The notes under the pieces are model-generated. The model had not been told where the DNA came from. It did no database searches and saw only the letters and a program-made list of their open reading frames with translations. From contig CP034975.1 of NCBI GenBank assembly GCA_004026145.2, forward strand, positions 14,706,889-14,770,888: a DNA stretch of 64,000 nt, in the 5' to 3' direction. The translations under genes and the position numbers were made by a program. This DNA is from Takifugu bimaculatus. Lineage: Eukaryota; Chordata; Actinopteri; Tetraodontiformes; Tetraodontidae. Below are positions 20,671-35,482 of the stretch, piece by piece; position 1 is the first letter of the stretch; each line of letters begins with the position of its first letter.

Positions 20671-21604
20671 GCTATTGATTGGCAATTGATTTGACAAGAA
20701 AACTCATGTCATGACTTTATCTCTGCTTAAGTAACCAAAAGCAGGTTCCACAGTCTGATCGCTTCTTTTGGGGGAAAAGAAAAGGTTGAGAATTTTGGGC
20801 TTAATCAAAATAATTTACCTGATCAGAATTTTCACAATACATATAAACAACGCATTTGTCATGTTTATAACACACGTTTTTTTTTTTTGCTTTATGCTAC
20901 ACAAAGTGAGGACATCAACAGGATAATCGTGTCCGTGGAATTAAATAGCTGATCAATTCAACCCCTATTCAAGCGCTTGGATCCTGGCCCCGCCCACACA
21001 GGTGGCTCTGCTGGAGCTCCACCCTCGCAGGACTGGGGGCCCCTCCCCTAAATTAAATCTCGAGACCGGAAACGCACAGTTCCGGGTGCGTGCTGGCCTG
21101 AAGTACAGTAGAGGCCTGTTAGGAAACGTTAGTGATACATTATTGTCATATCAGTCCCCCATGACAATAACTTACTTCAAATTTCCTTTTAACTTTGCTC
21201 ATTAGCAACCCAAAGGTTTGCCTGTACTGATCAAACAAACCGCTTTATGTTGTAATTGTGCAACAACTGAGCAAAATGTGCTTGTGCGCGAGGTCACTTC
21301 AACGCTCAATTTGAATGTACCGGATCTTTCTTCTTGACTAAACTTTACGGTGTTTGTGTTGGTTACTGACCTTCTCACTGCGCCAAACCACGACCACTTC
21401 GTTTACACGGACAGGAAAACAGTTGATGCACAGGCATAGGTTTGTTTACATTATCCATCACGCGCTGTAGTACGTTGCCGCGAGAAAGAAATCGCGATCG
21501 AAACACGGCAACACGCACGTGCTGGGTGTCGCACTTAAGAACTACAAACAAAACGTATTTTCAATGACGAAAACACTTTCAGAGCACAAGAAAGTTTCAT
21601 ATTT
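20671..21604. other. Intergenic DNA between habp2 copy B and dnmbp
   Basis: This stretch holds distal promoter sequence of habp2 copy B and, from the right, the end of the dnmbp transcript. A poly-T run lies near 20,880. I see no coding exon or transposon. Confidence 0.55.
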
Positions 21605-21610
21605 TTTATT
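21605..21610 (-). terminator. dnmbp: dnmbp poly(A) signal
   Basis: TTTATT on + reads AATAAA on the dnmbp strand, about 800 bp past the stop codon at 22414. The stretch 21611-22413 is therefore the likely 3' UTR. It has no other gene. Confidence 0.6.
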
Positions 21611-22413
21611 CGGGGATCACTTTACAGAGGTGGAAATAGCATATTCTTACAATACAGAATGATATATAGTAAACAGTAGATGTATGTAGAGGAAATAATT
21701 ATCTCCCATTCTTTGTTCGTTAACCCCTGACATAAAGTGGATCACCGGTGTCAAACTGCTTACATGTCTTTTGCAAGAGGAGTGCTTGTATAATTTAAAG
21801 ATGACATTCAACTTTCTCCTGGAATATTAGTACAACACTCCATATTTTCAATGGACACTTCCAAACCAGCAGTCGTTGATGATCACCATAAGTGCCTCAA
21901 TCCTTCATTGTAATACAGGTGTAAAGATTTATGCATCGTTCTTGTGGTGTAGTAAACTTCATACACACAAAAAGTCCTTTTTTAAAAAAGTTTTAAGTTG
22001 GGTTTTTTTCTGCTTAATACTTGATGTTTGCTAAAAATATAAAACTAGAAATTCACATTCCCATTGCAATCTCCCAATGTGCTACTGTAGCTTGTAGATT
22101 GTTCTGACACATTCACTTCATTTCATAAAAAAATATGGCAAACTCTGGTGCATTTCACAGGTTTTCCTCTAGGAATGGAGGCGGATATGATGAAGCTTCC
22201 AGTGAGCACCAATTATGTATAAAATCTATAAATATAAGCTAGGTTTGATGAGAAGAGTCAGCAGCAAAATCACTCCTTCCGACAATCAAACCCTACAACA
22301 ACAGAAGTCCTGGTGCATCACAGTGCGTCCCGGTGCTTGTTTGTCTTTTGTTCCATCTGCATGCAGATTAAGCCTTCATCATAGTACATTTCGATCCACA
22401 ACGCAGAACTTGT

Positions 22414-23597
22414 TCATGTGTATTCTGATTTGCGGATGTAGTTGGAAGGCACGTAACCTTGTTGGCCGTCTGCCTCCCCGAGCCACCAGTCACTGTTCCC
22501 ATTCATGTCTTGAAATTCCAGTATCCGCAGCCGCTGATTAGCCGAGATGCTCAGCTCGTTGGAACAACGAGCTTTGAAGGAGTAAAGCGCATAGTAAATC
22601 TAAAGGGAGACAAATAAAACCAAAAGCAACATTAGCAGATTGCTCTGGTAGACACAGTTCAGCTAATTTCATTAGGTTGAATGTTTAATGCAGCCAAACA
22701 GAATCTCACCTGATTGCTGTCTAATTCACTCTCGCCTTCTTCCGCCTCTGGCTCGATGTACTCGTCTCGGCTGTACACAGGCCTCCCCTTGCCCCCACTG
22801 TTCTCTCTGTTTCTCCACTGGTGCGAGCTGTTCTTCTCCGCCTGTCCATACCGCTGCTGACCCGCCGCTCCCGTGTGAAGCCTCCTGCGGGTCCAACATT
22901 TCCCTCCGGCTGCTCGGGCTTGCGTGACTCCCGTCATACGTGTCTCTGTGAGCAGCTGTGTGCTCGGCGTTTCTATGACTGGAAGAGTTTCTGTGTGTCC
23001 GATCTTGAAATTCTTTGTGGTTTCGTGGGGAGGATTTTACGGAGCTCAGACTGGCGTCAGCGTTGGGTACATCCCTTGGATGACTCCGATGCGATGAGGC
23101 CGAGTCCAGTGAGGGGTGTGGGGAAGAGTGGCTTGGAGGCTGTGATGTGGAAAAACTGACTGTAGCCGTGTCCTGGTTGAAGGTGAGGGTGCTGTTGCTG
23201 TTTTGGCGGGAGAACACGGGTGAGGAGCCTCCGTATCCAGACTCATTGGAAGATTGGCTCTCAATAGACACGTCTGACTGACTTCTGCGCGGGTTGTAGG
23301 ATTTGAGGAAGGAACTGTATACAAACCCCTGAGCGACTGAAAAACAAAAGATGTGGAAACAGCTGAAAAAAAGTGACCATTTGGAAGAAATATATATTTA
23401 ATTACAGACAGCCTACCTCCATTATCAATCAGCCAACGGCTGTTGCTGCCCATAGGGTCCTGCTGCTTAATTACACCCACAAGGTCCCCCTCTTGGATGG
23501 AGACATCCAGGTCCTGAGCTGCATTGAAGTTTCTTTCTGCCTGGAAGAGTTTCTCAGGACCGTACCGTACCAGAAGTTCTGCTCTGTGCTCGTCTGT
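22414..23597 (-). CDS. dnmbp: dnmbp exons for the two C-terminal SH3 domains
   Basis: Exons 23597-23417 and the start of 23336-22710 encode SH3-5 (RYGPEKLFQAERNF..., RWLIDNG|VAQGFVYSSFLKSY). The rest of 23336-22710 is a Ser/Pro/His-rich linker. Exon 22599-22414 encodes SH3-6 (ALYSFKAR, WWLGEADGQQGYVPSNY), the N-WASP/Mena-binding domain in mammals, and ends in TGA. The first exon needs the acceptor at GTGCAG|ACA to stay in phase, because a nearby stronger-looking TTTTCAG would not. Exon 23336-22710 is 627 nt but must be 626 to join SH3-5 to SH3-6, so one base is surplus, most likely near 22,866-22,880. Confidence 0.88.
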
Positions 23598-26500
23598 CTG
23601 CACTGGCAGCAGTTTGGCTGAAAAGACCCAGAAGAAGGTTTGTGGTTGGATCATCTTATTGTGATTAAACATGATAAAAGCTGTCTGAAATTTCAACTCA
23701 CAGGTCCAGCCAATTGTTTTTTAGAGGTCTGCTTCTCCAAAGTCTTCTTCTCAAAGGGCTTCTTAGTGGAGGTGGTCGGAGGCAGGGTCTCCGGGAAGAA
23801 GCTGAAGCCCTGCAGAAGCTGAAGTATCCTCTTGTATTCGTCCTGGAACTGTGCGATCAAGTTGCCCCCTTTCCCAGCTTTGGTAGAAAACTACGCATGC
23901 AAAAATAAAGTTCACAGTTACACAACTAGAAGCATCTGGAAAAGTTTGAATGCATCCTGAATCCTTTCACCACCTGCAGGAGAGGCTTCAGCTCTCCAAG
24001 TGTTGTCTTCATGAAGTCCTTCTGAGCCTGGGCGAAAGCCCTCACGCAGCCGGTCAGCAGCTCCTCTGCGGTGGCGTGGAACTTGGGAAGCTCATCCAGT
24101 AGTTGGGCGTTGAGAGCCTCGTAGTTGTTCCGTGCAACCTGCAGCTCGTCCTGAATGCGGCGGTCTTTGAGGCGGTCGGCGCGCTCCTTGCAGTTGTCGT
24201 AGTCCAGCAGTTTGTCGAAGCGCTTTTGGATGAGTTTGTGCGGCCCAGCGAACATGAGCAGCAGCTGGGTGAGCGGGTTGATGACCAAGACCTCTGTGCG
24301 CTCTTTCTACTCAGGGAAGAAAGGAAGAGGGTTGAGAGACAGCGGGAGGTGGTTGGACCTGATTCCGAAAGTGGTTTAATCTGGATTAAGGTGAGACTCA
24401 GAGACGGAAGAGGACTTACAAACTGTGTGAACTGTTTGTCGCTGATGCAGCGGTGAGCTCTTTGGAAGCGCTCAGGATCGAGGACACTGCGCTCCGTGTA
24501 GATGTCACAGAAACTGATAGCTGCCAGGACTTTTACAGACACTGATTCCTGAGGGCAGTGATGTTATTAGTGTCATATAACAGAGAAAAAGACATGATAT
24601 GTTAATACAATATGATCAATATTGCGTTAAAGAAAAACTAAACATTTAACGTCCATTCTAGTCCAACTAACAGTGACTAGGATGTAAAAGATTTATGTGT
24701 CAAGTTTGCTTTTAAAAAGAAAATCTGGAATTTAAGTGCTTAATGCTTCAAATACGTGACTTAAAAAGCTGTTAAAATGTTACCCTGATGTGCTGCAGAT
24801 ACAAGGAAATGTCCCGGATAAAAGACTTAATGAGTCTCTCCTGCAGCCTGAAGTTTTTCTCAGCCTCATCAAAAGCTTCATCCTTGATCTGAAAACCACA
24901 GAGATGTCAGTCAGGGAGTTTTCCTGGCATTTCTCAGGAGATCTTAGCTGTAACCAGTGAGCTACCTGTGGAGAAATTCCAGTCAGGTGTTTGAGGTGGC
25001 TGCTGACTCTGTTGGATTTTTTGATAATGGAGTGCATGCTTAGTTTGGAGATCTTTTCAATGAACGTGTCCTCATCGCCTTTCCTGTACTTCACCACTAT
25101 GAACAGCAGAGGGAGTACAAGTCATACACACACAAGTCAATTGCTCTCATTGGATGTTGGTATTCTTTTTTCTTTTCTTTACCAAGGTCTTTTCTGCGCT
25201 TGTACTCGTTGATGTTTACGTTGATCTCTTTGACGGCTTGCAGAGCCTTGGTCAGCTCGGGCCGGTCGGGGTGGATCTCCGGGGTGGCTCCCAGGAGCTC
25301 CATCAGCAGAAGAGGGTAACGCATCACCCTCTGAACAGGCTTGATTAAGAAAGAGCCAAGGTTGATGTAGTTTGTTTTTCCCCTGGGAGAGGGACAGACA
25401 AAGGCCTCTGATAAGAACTGGGTAGAAACACTGCACCTGGGTAGAAACACGCACCATTTATTGTTGTTGCATGCCACTTATATTGTGTATATTGTATTAT
25501 CTATTTATATGTATCATCTCATAAGGTATACAACAATGCATACTGAATGACACATCAAAGTAGGCAAAAAGCGCAAAAACCAAACACAATTATTTGCTTA
25601 AATTAAATGCAACCTAGAGGACAAAGTTGTTATGGAAATGCAAAAAATTAGAATTGTATTAATGAACAGTTTCATCACATTATATCAAGGTAGAAATGAT
25701 GAGAATTGTATTACTTATTATTTGATTAGAGCAAATTGAAAGGCCGAAATGTGAGCTAATTATAGGGCTATATAAAATGTTAAACTATCTGTTGCCTAGA
25801 TGTTCCTGTGAAGTACATTTGCTAATTTTGTCCAGTAGGTGGCAGTCAAAGCATTTCCCAGGTCAACAGTATGAAGAGAGATTTATGGATATCTGGAGGA
25901 ATTTCTCTTCACAACAGCACACAGCTTTCACACACAAACGCACCACCACCATAGAAATGCACACAGAAATGACAACATAGTCGGACAAAGCAAGGAAACA
26001 GAAACGGGAACATTTCTGATATTCCAGGTAATCACACGCATATTCACATGCAAAATCATTTCCAGCAGAGTTAGTCAGCAAAGAAACATGCGGTAATTCT
26101 CATGCTGGAAACCATTTCAGAGACTTACCACTCCCGATAAATGGCCCTGTTGAAAGGAAGGATGAAAAGACACAACAAAAACAGGATTTATAAATGTAGA
26201 CTTGATACAAGTTAAACTTTTCTCACAAGTCCAAAGTTTAGCACCGACTTTTGCCTCTGAGCCAGAAATAATCCCAAGAATCTCACTTCATTTTTGCAAG
26301 CCTCAATAAAACAAGCTTCTGTGTTGTTTTGGGTTTGTTTTACGTCTTCCTACAGAGCCCTGAAGAGGTTGTAAAGCTTTGCATGACCTTTTTAAAAGTG
26401 AATAGGTGGAAGCAGACCAGTTTTACTTGAGACTGGTTTCCTTAAACAAGCAAGTCATTTTAATGTAGACAAGCTACCGGTAGTCATTTTTTTAATGTAA

Positions 26501-29431
26501 CTTTTTAAAGTTGGGCTTGTTAATGACAAGGAAGGGAGGATTTGGCCATCTTTACAAAAAGCTTCCTGTGTGACGAAGCCTCGTCTATCTTTAGGTTAGT
26601 TATTATATTTCAGAGCTGTGGTGACACCAGACCAGTGAAACCAGGTCAGCTGCATTCTTTAAAATCTCCAAATTACGAAACACTTGAGGAAAACTAGAGG
26701 ATGTAGAAGAGCCAAGTAACAAAGTGGGAGATGTGTTTTCAAAAGAATGATCACCTTTTAAAATTCACCTGGCTTCTCTATCATGCCTCATTCTTGTCTC
26801 AGAGGTCAAAGTCTGCTGAGCAGAGCTGATGATAAATTCATTCTATTAATGGAAAACCTGTCGCACACCTGAACTCCACAACAACATTTGAAACACTCCG
26901 TACACCGTGATGACAGAAAAACGGACCTCTTCACATTATTTCTCCCCTGTCAACCTTCACTTGTGCGTTTAATTCATTTCTGCTTGTCACCGCCTTTAGT
27001 TGTGAACTCTAACACACTCATGTTGCCACAGACCTGTGCTGGAATCAATAAAGAAACAAAAACTGTGTTTTTCCTTCCGGGCAGTGTTTGCTGTGGTGAC
27101 TCACCTCAGCCTCTCCAGGCACTGCAACACGTGCCGCTGGATGGTTTCGTCTTTTTCGTAACCCTCCAGCAGAGAGATGGCATCGTTGTGGTTCTGGCAG
27201 TAGATCTTGTACACCTCTTCTAGCTCAGCTTTGAAGTCCAGGAAGACCTTTCCTGAGAGGACGAGGATTCAAAAGATAGGTCAGGGGCTCAAATGTCATC
27301 AAAACACAAACTGCCAGCTTTGTGCAGACAATTAGCAGGGATATTTGGGTGACTTCAACACGCTGGGGTACACTGTTATTATGGGAGTAATAAGTTTGTT
27401 TACTTTGTGATTTTATCCACTAGGGGGCGCGGTTTTTACTCCACCTGACCGAAGTTGATCAGGTGACTGTTAATGGTTGACAAAGTAAATAATGTACAAA
27501 GTACAACACAGGATGGACCAAGTGTTAGAATCAGGTCATAAAATAAGCATTTTTCAAAAGCCAGTTGCTAACCAATGTAATCCGTTTCCTGAAGGGCATC
27601 AAACAGGCGTTGTGACAGGTCAATCACAGAGCTGATGTTTCCAAACAGCCCTTCAAAGTCCACATTCTTCAGCTGAAGGAAAGTCAGACAAGATTCGGTT
27701 ACATTAAAAAAAAAATCAGTTAAGTGACACACAGGAAGACCAAAAGAGGATACAGCTGCACAGTATTTGATGTTTTCTAAATATAAAACACAAAAGGATT
27801 GGTTCCGCATTCTGCCTTAAAGGAACATCTTAATGCAGGTCTTCCTGTAAGGTTTTTCGCAATATCAACAATGTGTGAAGATTCTGAAGTGATTCCAGTT
27901 CCAAGAGGTAATTAAGCACCTGGACAGCATGTTCGCTGTTATTACTGCTGCTTTCTAATTAAAATAATCCTACATCTAAACTGACTGCCTTCAGCTCCTT
28001 AACCAAACAAATAATCAATTCTAAACACCTTCAGACAGTTTGTTACATCTTCATGTTTTCACCTGTCTCTTCTGCAGTGGCTCGATGATCTCTTCCACAC
28101 ACATCTGCAAGTCCTTGATGTAGTCTTTTTCCGTCTGCAGCAGCTCCTCGACGACCTTTGACCTCTTCTCCAGCATTCTCTGCTCCGGATCCTCGGTGCC
28201 TGCGCCAGCAGAGGGGCACGAGTCCGAGGCTGCTGTGGCATCCAGAGGCTTGGGTTGAGACGAGAGGAGGGTCATCTCTGCACAAGACAGGAGGGAAAAA
28301 AAGATGAAAATGCTTTCGCTCAGAGTTTAAATTTATAGACAAATCCCCTGATGAAGATGAAAAAATGGCCTATTCCAGTGGTGGCAAAGAGGAAAATGTT
28401 CCCATGTCACCATTCAGTGTATCCATACATGCCCACGGCCCCCTACCCAATCTGCCTTTTACTCCTCTCCTCGTCTGACTAAATTTTGATCAAAGTCTCT
28501 GTGAACCCTGCCAGCAGGATGATCCCTGGGGATGCCTGGGACGGGAGGGAGAGCCTGGTTCATGGGTCGCTGCTTTTCCTGAATGGACCTAAAACTGGAG
28601 TGGACTCAGGCTCTTTGTGTGTGGCAACAATGTCCCGTGACACTGACCACGGACCTACAGGCTCTCAGGGAGCAGATATTCATAAAAGGCTGCAGGAAGA
28701 GCGCTTACAGCAATGACACTAGTTGCATATCAGTTAGTATCTTTTGATGAAACTCGGATATTACTTTATCTAAAATCATAAATCTGCAGAAGCAAAAGAT
28801 TTGCAAGAGGGGAGTAAAGGAGCAAAAGCTTATTTAAATCCTATTTTTAAATTTGTAGATAATAACGCAATAACACTTGCAGGCAAAGAGCTGCAGAAAT
28901 ATTTAGAAATGAAATGAAAGTAGATCAGTCAGAAGCGAGTAAAGTGAACGCCTCTTATCCTTAACACACAAAAACTGCCATCTTCTTTATTGGTGCCATC
29001 AGATCAATGAAAATGTATTATAATGAATGTTCTGCTACACAAGACTTCAGGTTTTATTTAAAAATAATCCTGTAGCATTAAAAATGTGTTTCTGTGAGAC
29101 TCTGAGTGTTTGATTTGCATGCAGCCTGCCTTTTGTCTCCTTCACTGACCCCTTCCTTCTCCTCTGCCTGGCTCTTCACATGACCTGGCTAAAGCTCGAC
29201 TCAAAGGAGCTTTTCTCTTCACTTGTGCCACGTATCAAACACACACACGCACTCACTCCTTGCACCGTCTGCTACTGCAGCTCAGCCAACATTCGGGCCC
29301 ATTTCCCCCCTGATGACAAAACAGTCTGTTAACGGGTTTTAAAAGTCATGCAGCAACTAAATACAAAAGAGGCAGAAAACAAAAGACTCCAAACCTAATT
29401 GGAATCAATCGGCTTATTCCCACGTTTGATC

Positions 29432-29499
<68 letters not shown>

Positions 29500-32400
29500 A
29501 CAGACACACAGGCACACACAACCACATCATGTGCTCCACTTCACAGGCTTAAATACTCAACTATTCCCACCGCATCCAACCTGTAAACTTGCCTGTGCAC
29601 ATTTTGACCCACTTTTCTGGAGTTCCAATGAAGAAATGACGAGGGGACGGGGGGCACAGTGAAAGAAAAGAGGCGCTACAGTAGCCTGTAGTCAACACAC
29701 ATTTTGTTACTTGCCTGGCTATTTCTCAACATATATCAACATAGGTGCCTACAAGTTGTGTATCAGCCAGTACAAGGAATCAGATGCCTTTCATTCAGCA
29801 TCTACGATGAATCGCCTTGAATGATACTCACTCGGTGTTTGTTGCGACACACACCTGTCACACCCATGACCCAAGACTGGATGCCAACAAACACACTAAT
29901 CACCTGCAGCAACCTGTTGCTCCAAACCTTATTCTGCCAGAGTATCCACCCCGCCTACTCCAGGATTTTCACGTCTCGCTCAGCTGATAACACATTTTTA
30001 AAAAAATGTTTTTGTTGTTTTCATTTACCGTCGTCTTCTGAGAATGTTTTAGATTGAAAACGTGCGACTGTGACAGGTGAAAACGCGTCGGTGTCGTGTC
30101 CTGATTCAACAGGAACATTATCTACATTTAAAGGGTGTTTTGACAATTGCAGTACAGAAAAAGTCCAGACGATGTCCGATGAGGAACATCTCTGCAGGGG
30201 GCCGTTTGGGCAACTAGAAAAACAAGGGTTAATACCAATTTCATTCAAATATTGACCTGGTTACACATAGAGAGTGTAGAACATGGAACAAAGGGAGTTT
30301 CTTTATTGTCTTTTTAATTATATGAGGTCAGACACTACTGGGGCTCATTCACAGCAAAACACGGATAATTAGTTAAAAGTAGACTAAATGTGCTGGATCT
30401 TTCTGATCTGCTAAACACAGTTATGGCCTAAACCTCTAATGTTTTAAGACTTTTTGTTGAATGCTTTTGGCAGTTCAGAACCACACAAAAAGCAACAGCT
30501 AAATCTAAAGGTAACACATTCTTTGCTGCCCCCCCAAAAAAAGTACATTGTATTTTTAGCTAAAAATCCCTTGAAAAAATAGTTTTGGGTTGGAAGCCCT
30601 GTTGGTATGAAGTTGTTATTGTCTTTAGGTTGTGACCCTATGTTATTACATTATACTACACTACATTTTTGACATTTGAAGTAAAAAAATAATCAAGAAA
30701 AAACACAACACTGATCAAAAATACACCCTGATCAACAGGCAGAATCCATAGTGTGCTCAAAAGCAAGTTTGGCGGCCTCATCACCATCCACTACATTTGG
30801 GAATTCACTCAGCAAAGAAGTCTGACTCAGACTAAAACCATTCAAAATGGTTTCAAGAACTACAGCTGCTCTTGGTTGCTAAAATTAAACACTGAGGTCT
30901 TTCTATGAGGAATTTAAGCCCTGCAGATAGAAATTATGGGACACTGACAAATGGGGGTGTAAGTAATAGTGATATAAAATGACAAAAACCATTAACACAT
31001 CTTTTACACTACAGTCACCAATGACAGATTAGGGGCTGTGACAAGGATGATTTAGTAAAACACGTTGAACAAAACAATACAAATTAGACCCTCCTTCCCT
31101 CCTGCCACAAAAACCCATCCGAACTCAATGCATTTGAATTCAGTGATGCATGCGAGGAACTGTAATTCCACCACCCTTTAGAAAAAGACAGCAAAAACAT
31201 GCCCACCTGCTCCAAACTTTGTTCCAACAACTTCAAATCACCACAACCCCTCCCTCACACACCCACAGGTTTAGGCAACGTCCATTCTCTGATAGTCCAT
31301 TGTCAATCAAAAGCAACTCCTGAGCCTTGCAGAGGACGTGCATCTCAATGCACAAGCCCCATTTCAGACCTCCAATTACCATGAAAAAGGAAGAGAACCT
31401 ACTATCATCAAACACATTTACACACACGAGGAGGGATGGCAGAGAATAAAACATGGACTTCTCTGTCTTGTTCTGGGACATCTATTATGGGAATCGGCCC
31501 AGTTCTGTAATGAATCCTTGCCATGTTTCACAGCATGCCAACAGCTAATAGGGCCCCTCCTCTGACAGGCTAAGTTCTATCAGAATTAATGACGCCTGGA
31601 TTTATTCATTTTCAAATCTTCCCACGTTAGCTTGCACTTAAAACTGCTTAAAGACTTTCATAAATAACAAAAGATCAATGTTTGAGACTACCCCATAAAT
31701 GCAATTGCAATATATCTGCATTAGGGATCAAGACTCAGCATGCTAAATATTAAAGTTTGCAGTGTTTAAAGGGAACATGCTGAGGTCAGACACAATCAAC
31801 TCCACTGTGTGTGTTCACAGCAGAATGCTCGGTAGCCTTGGCAACATGAACGGTCAGGGGGGGGCCTCCTCATATCAAGCCAAGTTTCAGAGAGCAGGGA
31901 GTGGTTTAGCCGACATGATCACAGGGGAAACTGTGGAAGTATTCAAGTACTTAAAAGTGAATGTGAACAGTTTCCCAGACTTGCATTTATAGCGGACCAC
32001 TGTATTTATCCAATAACCTACATTCAAGATCAATTTTTAAAACATACAGTCGGTGTAAACACTACCTTTTTTTCTCCACACTTTATAATTAGAAAAATAT
32101 TTGAAATATGCATCTCTGTACAAAACGATCCACTATGGTTGTTTATGACAACACAGCGCATCTTTTGTCTAGATTTTCATCTAACGATTGCACGGTATAT
32201 TAAAAAAAGAAAAGAAAAAAAAGGAAAAAGCAGTTTACCTAGTGAAATACCATCAGGTTTTATCTCTGTGTCAAAGGTCAAATTCCTGTCCCTGATAGAA
32301 TGTCATAGCAACCTCGCTGCAGGATCTTGTGGAACTCCAGGTAATTACATCCTCCATTCGACTCCCTCATATAACAAAAGCAGGTTGCAAACCTATACAT

Positions 32401-35400
32401 ATAGCACAATCATGCATGCAGCATCCACACTCCAATTAACAAGTTAACTGAGCTTCTGTCGCATATCTGACCAAGACCATAACGACCATCCTTGCAACAT
32501 CTCGCTTTGTCTCAGCTCTATGAAGAGCAGCGGTCAATTTAGTCAAGAGACCATCAGTTTTACATATGTGCACAAAGAATGCTGAGAGACACCCAAACGC
32601 TGAAGTGACTTCATTCAACATCCCCACTATTTTGTAATTCAGGGACATTTAAGCAGAGCACAAAGGTTCTACTGTGTCCCACAGGTCCTTCTGCGATACA
32701 GGCCTATTTTTATTCAAAACTAAAAAGTAAAATGACTTTTGTGTTCCCGTCTCTGCAGGAAAATTGTTTTTAGTGCATTGGGAGTGTGAGAACTGGGTCT
32801 GAGAGGAACAATCCTGGCACAATATGAGTGTTTCCAACTGTTAGACAAGTACAGGCAAAGTTGTACTTGAGCAATTGGTGAAACGTTCCCACAGGATAAT
32901 AATAAAGGAACAGAAAATGCTCTGTTCACCTTGTGGCATGGGTAACAAAGAAAAATACAGGGAAACACTCGAAATACCTGTTAAAATGGCATAAATCACC
33001 TAACAAAAGCATAATTTTACCATAAAACAGGAGCTGAAATCAGATTATCAGGTGGCTATTCTTGAAAGAAAATGAACATTAAATCCAATTTCAAACCAAA
33101 AAAAAAAAAAATCTGAATAAAGGTACACAGAAAATACAATTTAGTTTGGAACCAAATAGAGCGGTGCTCATCTGAAACTGATTTTGTTCATGAGTGAGCG
33201 GACCAGAAAGGCTGTTCAAAATACTTTATGTGATTAACAATTAACTGTCCTCGATAGGCATTCCTGTCTGCCTGAAGGTTTGGACTAAATACAGCAAATC
33301 ACTTGCAAATTAAACTCCATTTAAACCATTTAAAAAGCGTCTGAAAATTACTTTTGCTAATAGTTTGGGTAAAGCAACCTTCGTCATGTGATCTGATGGC
33401 AAAGGCCATCGTGTCAGAGCACAGGTGTCTCTCGTTTCCCACACTTCTGCCTAAAAAGGGGCAGATAAGATCTGGCAGTGCTATGCAGGTACCAGGAACA
33501 CGATCCATCCCAGAACTGAGACACACAGAAATGTGAACAATGATGTCAGGTGGATCTGGATTTCAAAATAAAAGTTATCTACACTTTATAGGGAGGGTGG
33601 TCAATAAATCTAAAAACTGTAGGAGTAACCACCAATGACTCATGCATTACCTAAATAGTGAGCCAAGCTGTGCTTTATTGCCTGTCAGCAGGGAGATAAG
33701 TTTCTCTAGAGCTGTGAAGTTGATGATCTTGTCCAAAGATTTCCTGTCTAACTCTTCAATACCTCACCCTCACTGCCCACCAATGGCAGCAACTCTTCAA
33801 GGATTACAGATTACAACAGAGCATATGCTGCCAGATCATTGCTAGATGACGGCACTTTACTCACACAGATGGCCAAACGCTGTCCATTAAACAGGGGCCA
33901 TCATTTATAGAAGTAAGTATAGAAAAGAAAAGGTTGGTTTTTAGCATACAGGCCAGTTCAGAAGGGTCAAGGATGGCATTGCCAACAGAGATGAACAGCT
34001 TAAATTTCCAACTTGTCCTTGAAATATAATAGCTACATCAATGTCATATTGATTGGTAGTAGCTGGAGAGTACTCGCTATGGATTTTTCCCCCTCGTCGG
34101 ACCAAGGAAGAGGTTTAATATCTAAGATTGGATTAAGGAGAACAAGGCTGAGGCTTTCTAAAACAAAGGCTGTGGCAGAAAGCCCCGGCCGTCACCTCAA
34201 TGTCCCTGAATCACAGCATAAACCCAATGAGCACTGTGCCAATACGGTGTAATATTTTTAGCCCTGCAATCTAATGATTTAGTCAGGCCAGAACCCTGAC
34301 CGGGCCGAAACAGTTTAACAAGATTAAAGGATGACAAGACACTGCAGATGCAAGGGTGCATGTGTTCTGAAAAATGGTGTCACCTTTTAAAAGGGCCTAG
34401 AATGTCTGTGCACGTGCACGTGCATGGTGAGGGAGTTAGGCCCAGTGCTGTCCCCTGCCTGGCACCAGACAGACCCCTGCTATCCACTCACCCTGCTGAC
34501 ACTGGGGATTAGGACTTGCACACCCAAAGCAGCGTTTGGTGGGGGCGCACTGTTTACTCTGAGCCTGCGTGTCCTGAGCGTGTTTGAGTTTCTAGGTGGC
34601 TGGGGGAAGGGCTGTGGGGCGCCACCTGCTTCTTCTCAGACACAATTGAGTCGGAAGGGGGCTCTTCCTCGTGAAACCCTCGAAAAGACACACGTCATTC
34701 AATGTGCTGATATTTTTGTTTGAAAGACAAAAACAGTGAGAATCAAATTGGTTTCAAATGAGCTACTTGGATTTGGATTTTCCCTTTTCCTGATAATAGT
34801 CTTCCATCTTAAACAACTGGCAACTTGACTTTCTAAATAAAACTGAAATGAATTTTCTTTGCTAAACAATCCTGGCTTGTTTAGCAAATGCTCACTCCTG
34901 AACTCTGTTTGATTTGCACACAGTCATGTCAAGCTATGGCTGTGGTTCACTGACCTTTTAGAATATTGATAACACTTCAGATTAAGAAAAGCCAGCTAAT
35001 TTGTAGCATTGTATTGAAAGCAAGCTGCCACAGGAGGAACAGAGTCTCCTTGTCAGTCCAAAGTACACCGGAATTACTTACCCACTCTCTGCTGTTTCCA
35101 CCATGTTAGTGAACTTACATTCAAGTTCAAGAATAAAATTCAAGTTAGTACAATTTTAATCAGACTAACATGAGATAGACAAAACTTTATAAGTCTGTGT
35201 ATAGTTACACGTGTGCCGACAGACACCAACTCAAAATTTTTATGGTCTGTATGATTGATATTGACGCACTGGTGTGTTGCAAACACAGAACAGACAGCAA
35301 GACTGTAGCAGAAAATTGCAAGACCAACAAAGACTCACAAAACCCGTCTGACTGGATTTACGCCACCAAATGCCTGACAATGTGCTTTCCTGAGACAGGT

Positions 35401-35408
35401 GATACTCA

Positions 35409-35482
<74 letters not shown>

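Noticed and set aside
23598..23620. Acceptor TTTTCAG about 22 bp upstream of the SH3-5 exon start used here
   Set aside because: Using it would leave two unpaired bases and break phase with the exon ending at 23702. The acceptor at 23598 keeps frame. RNA data would settle it.
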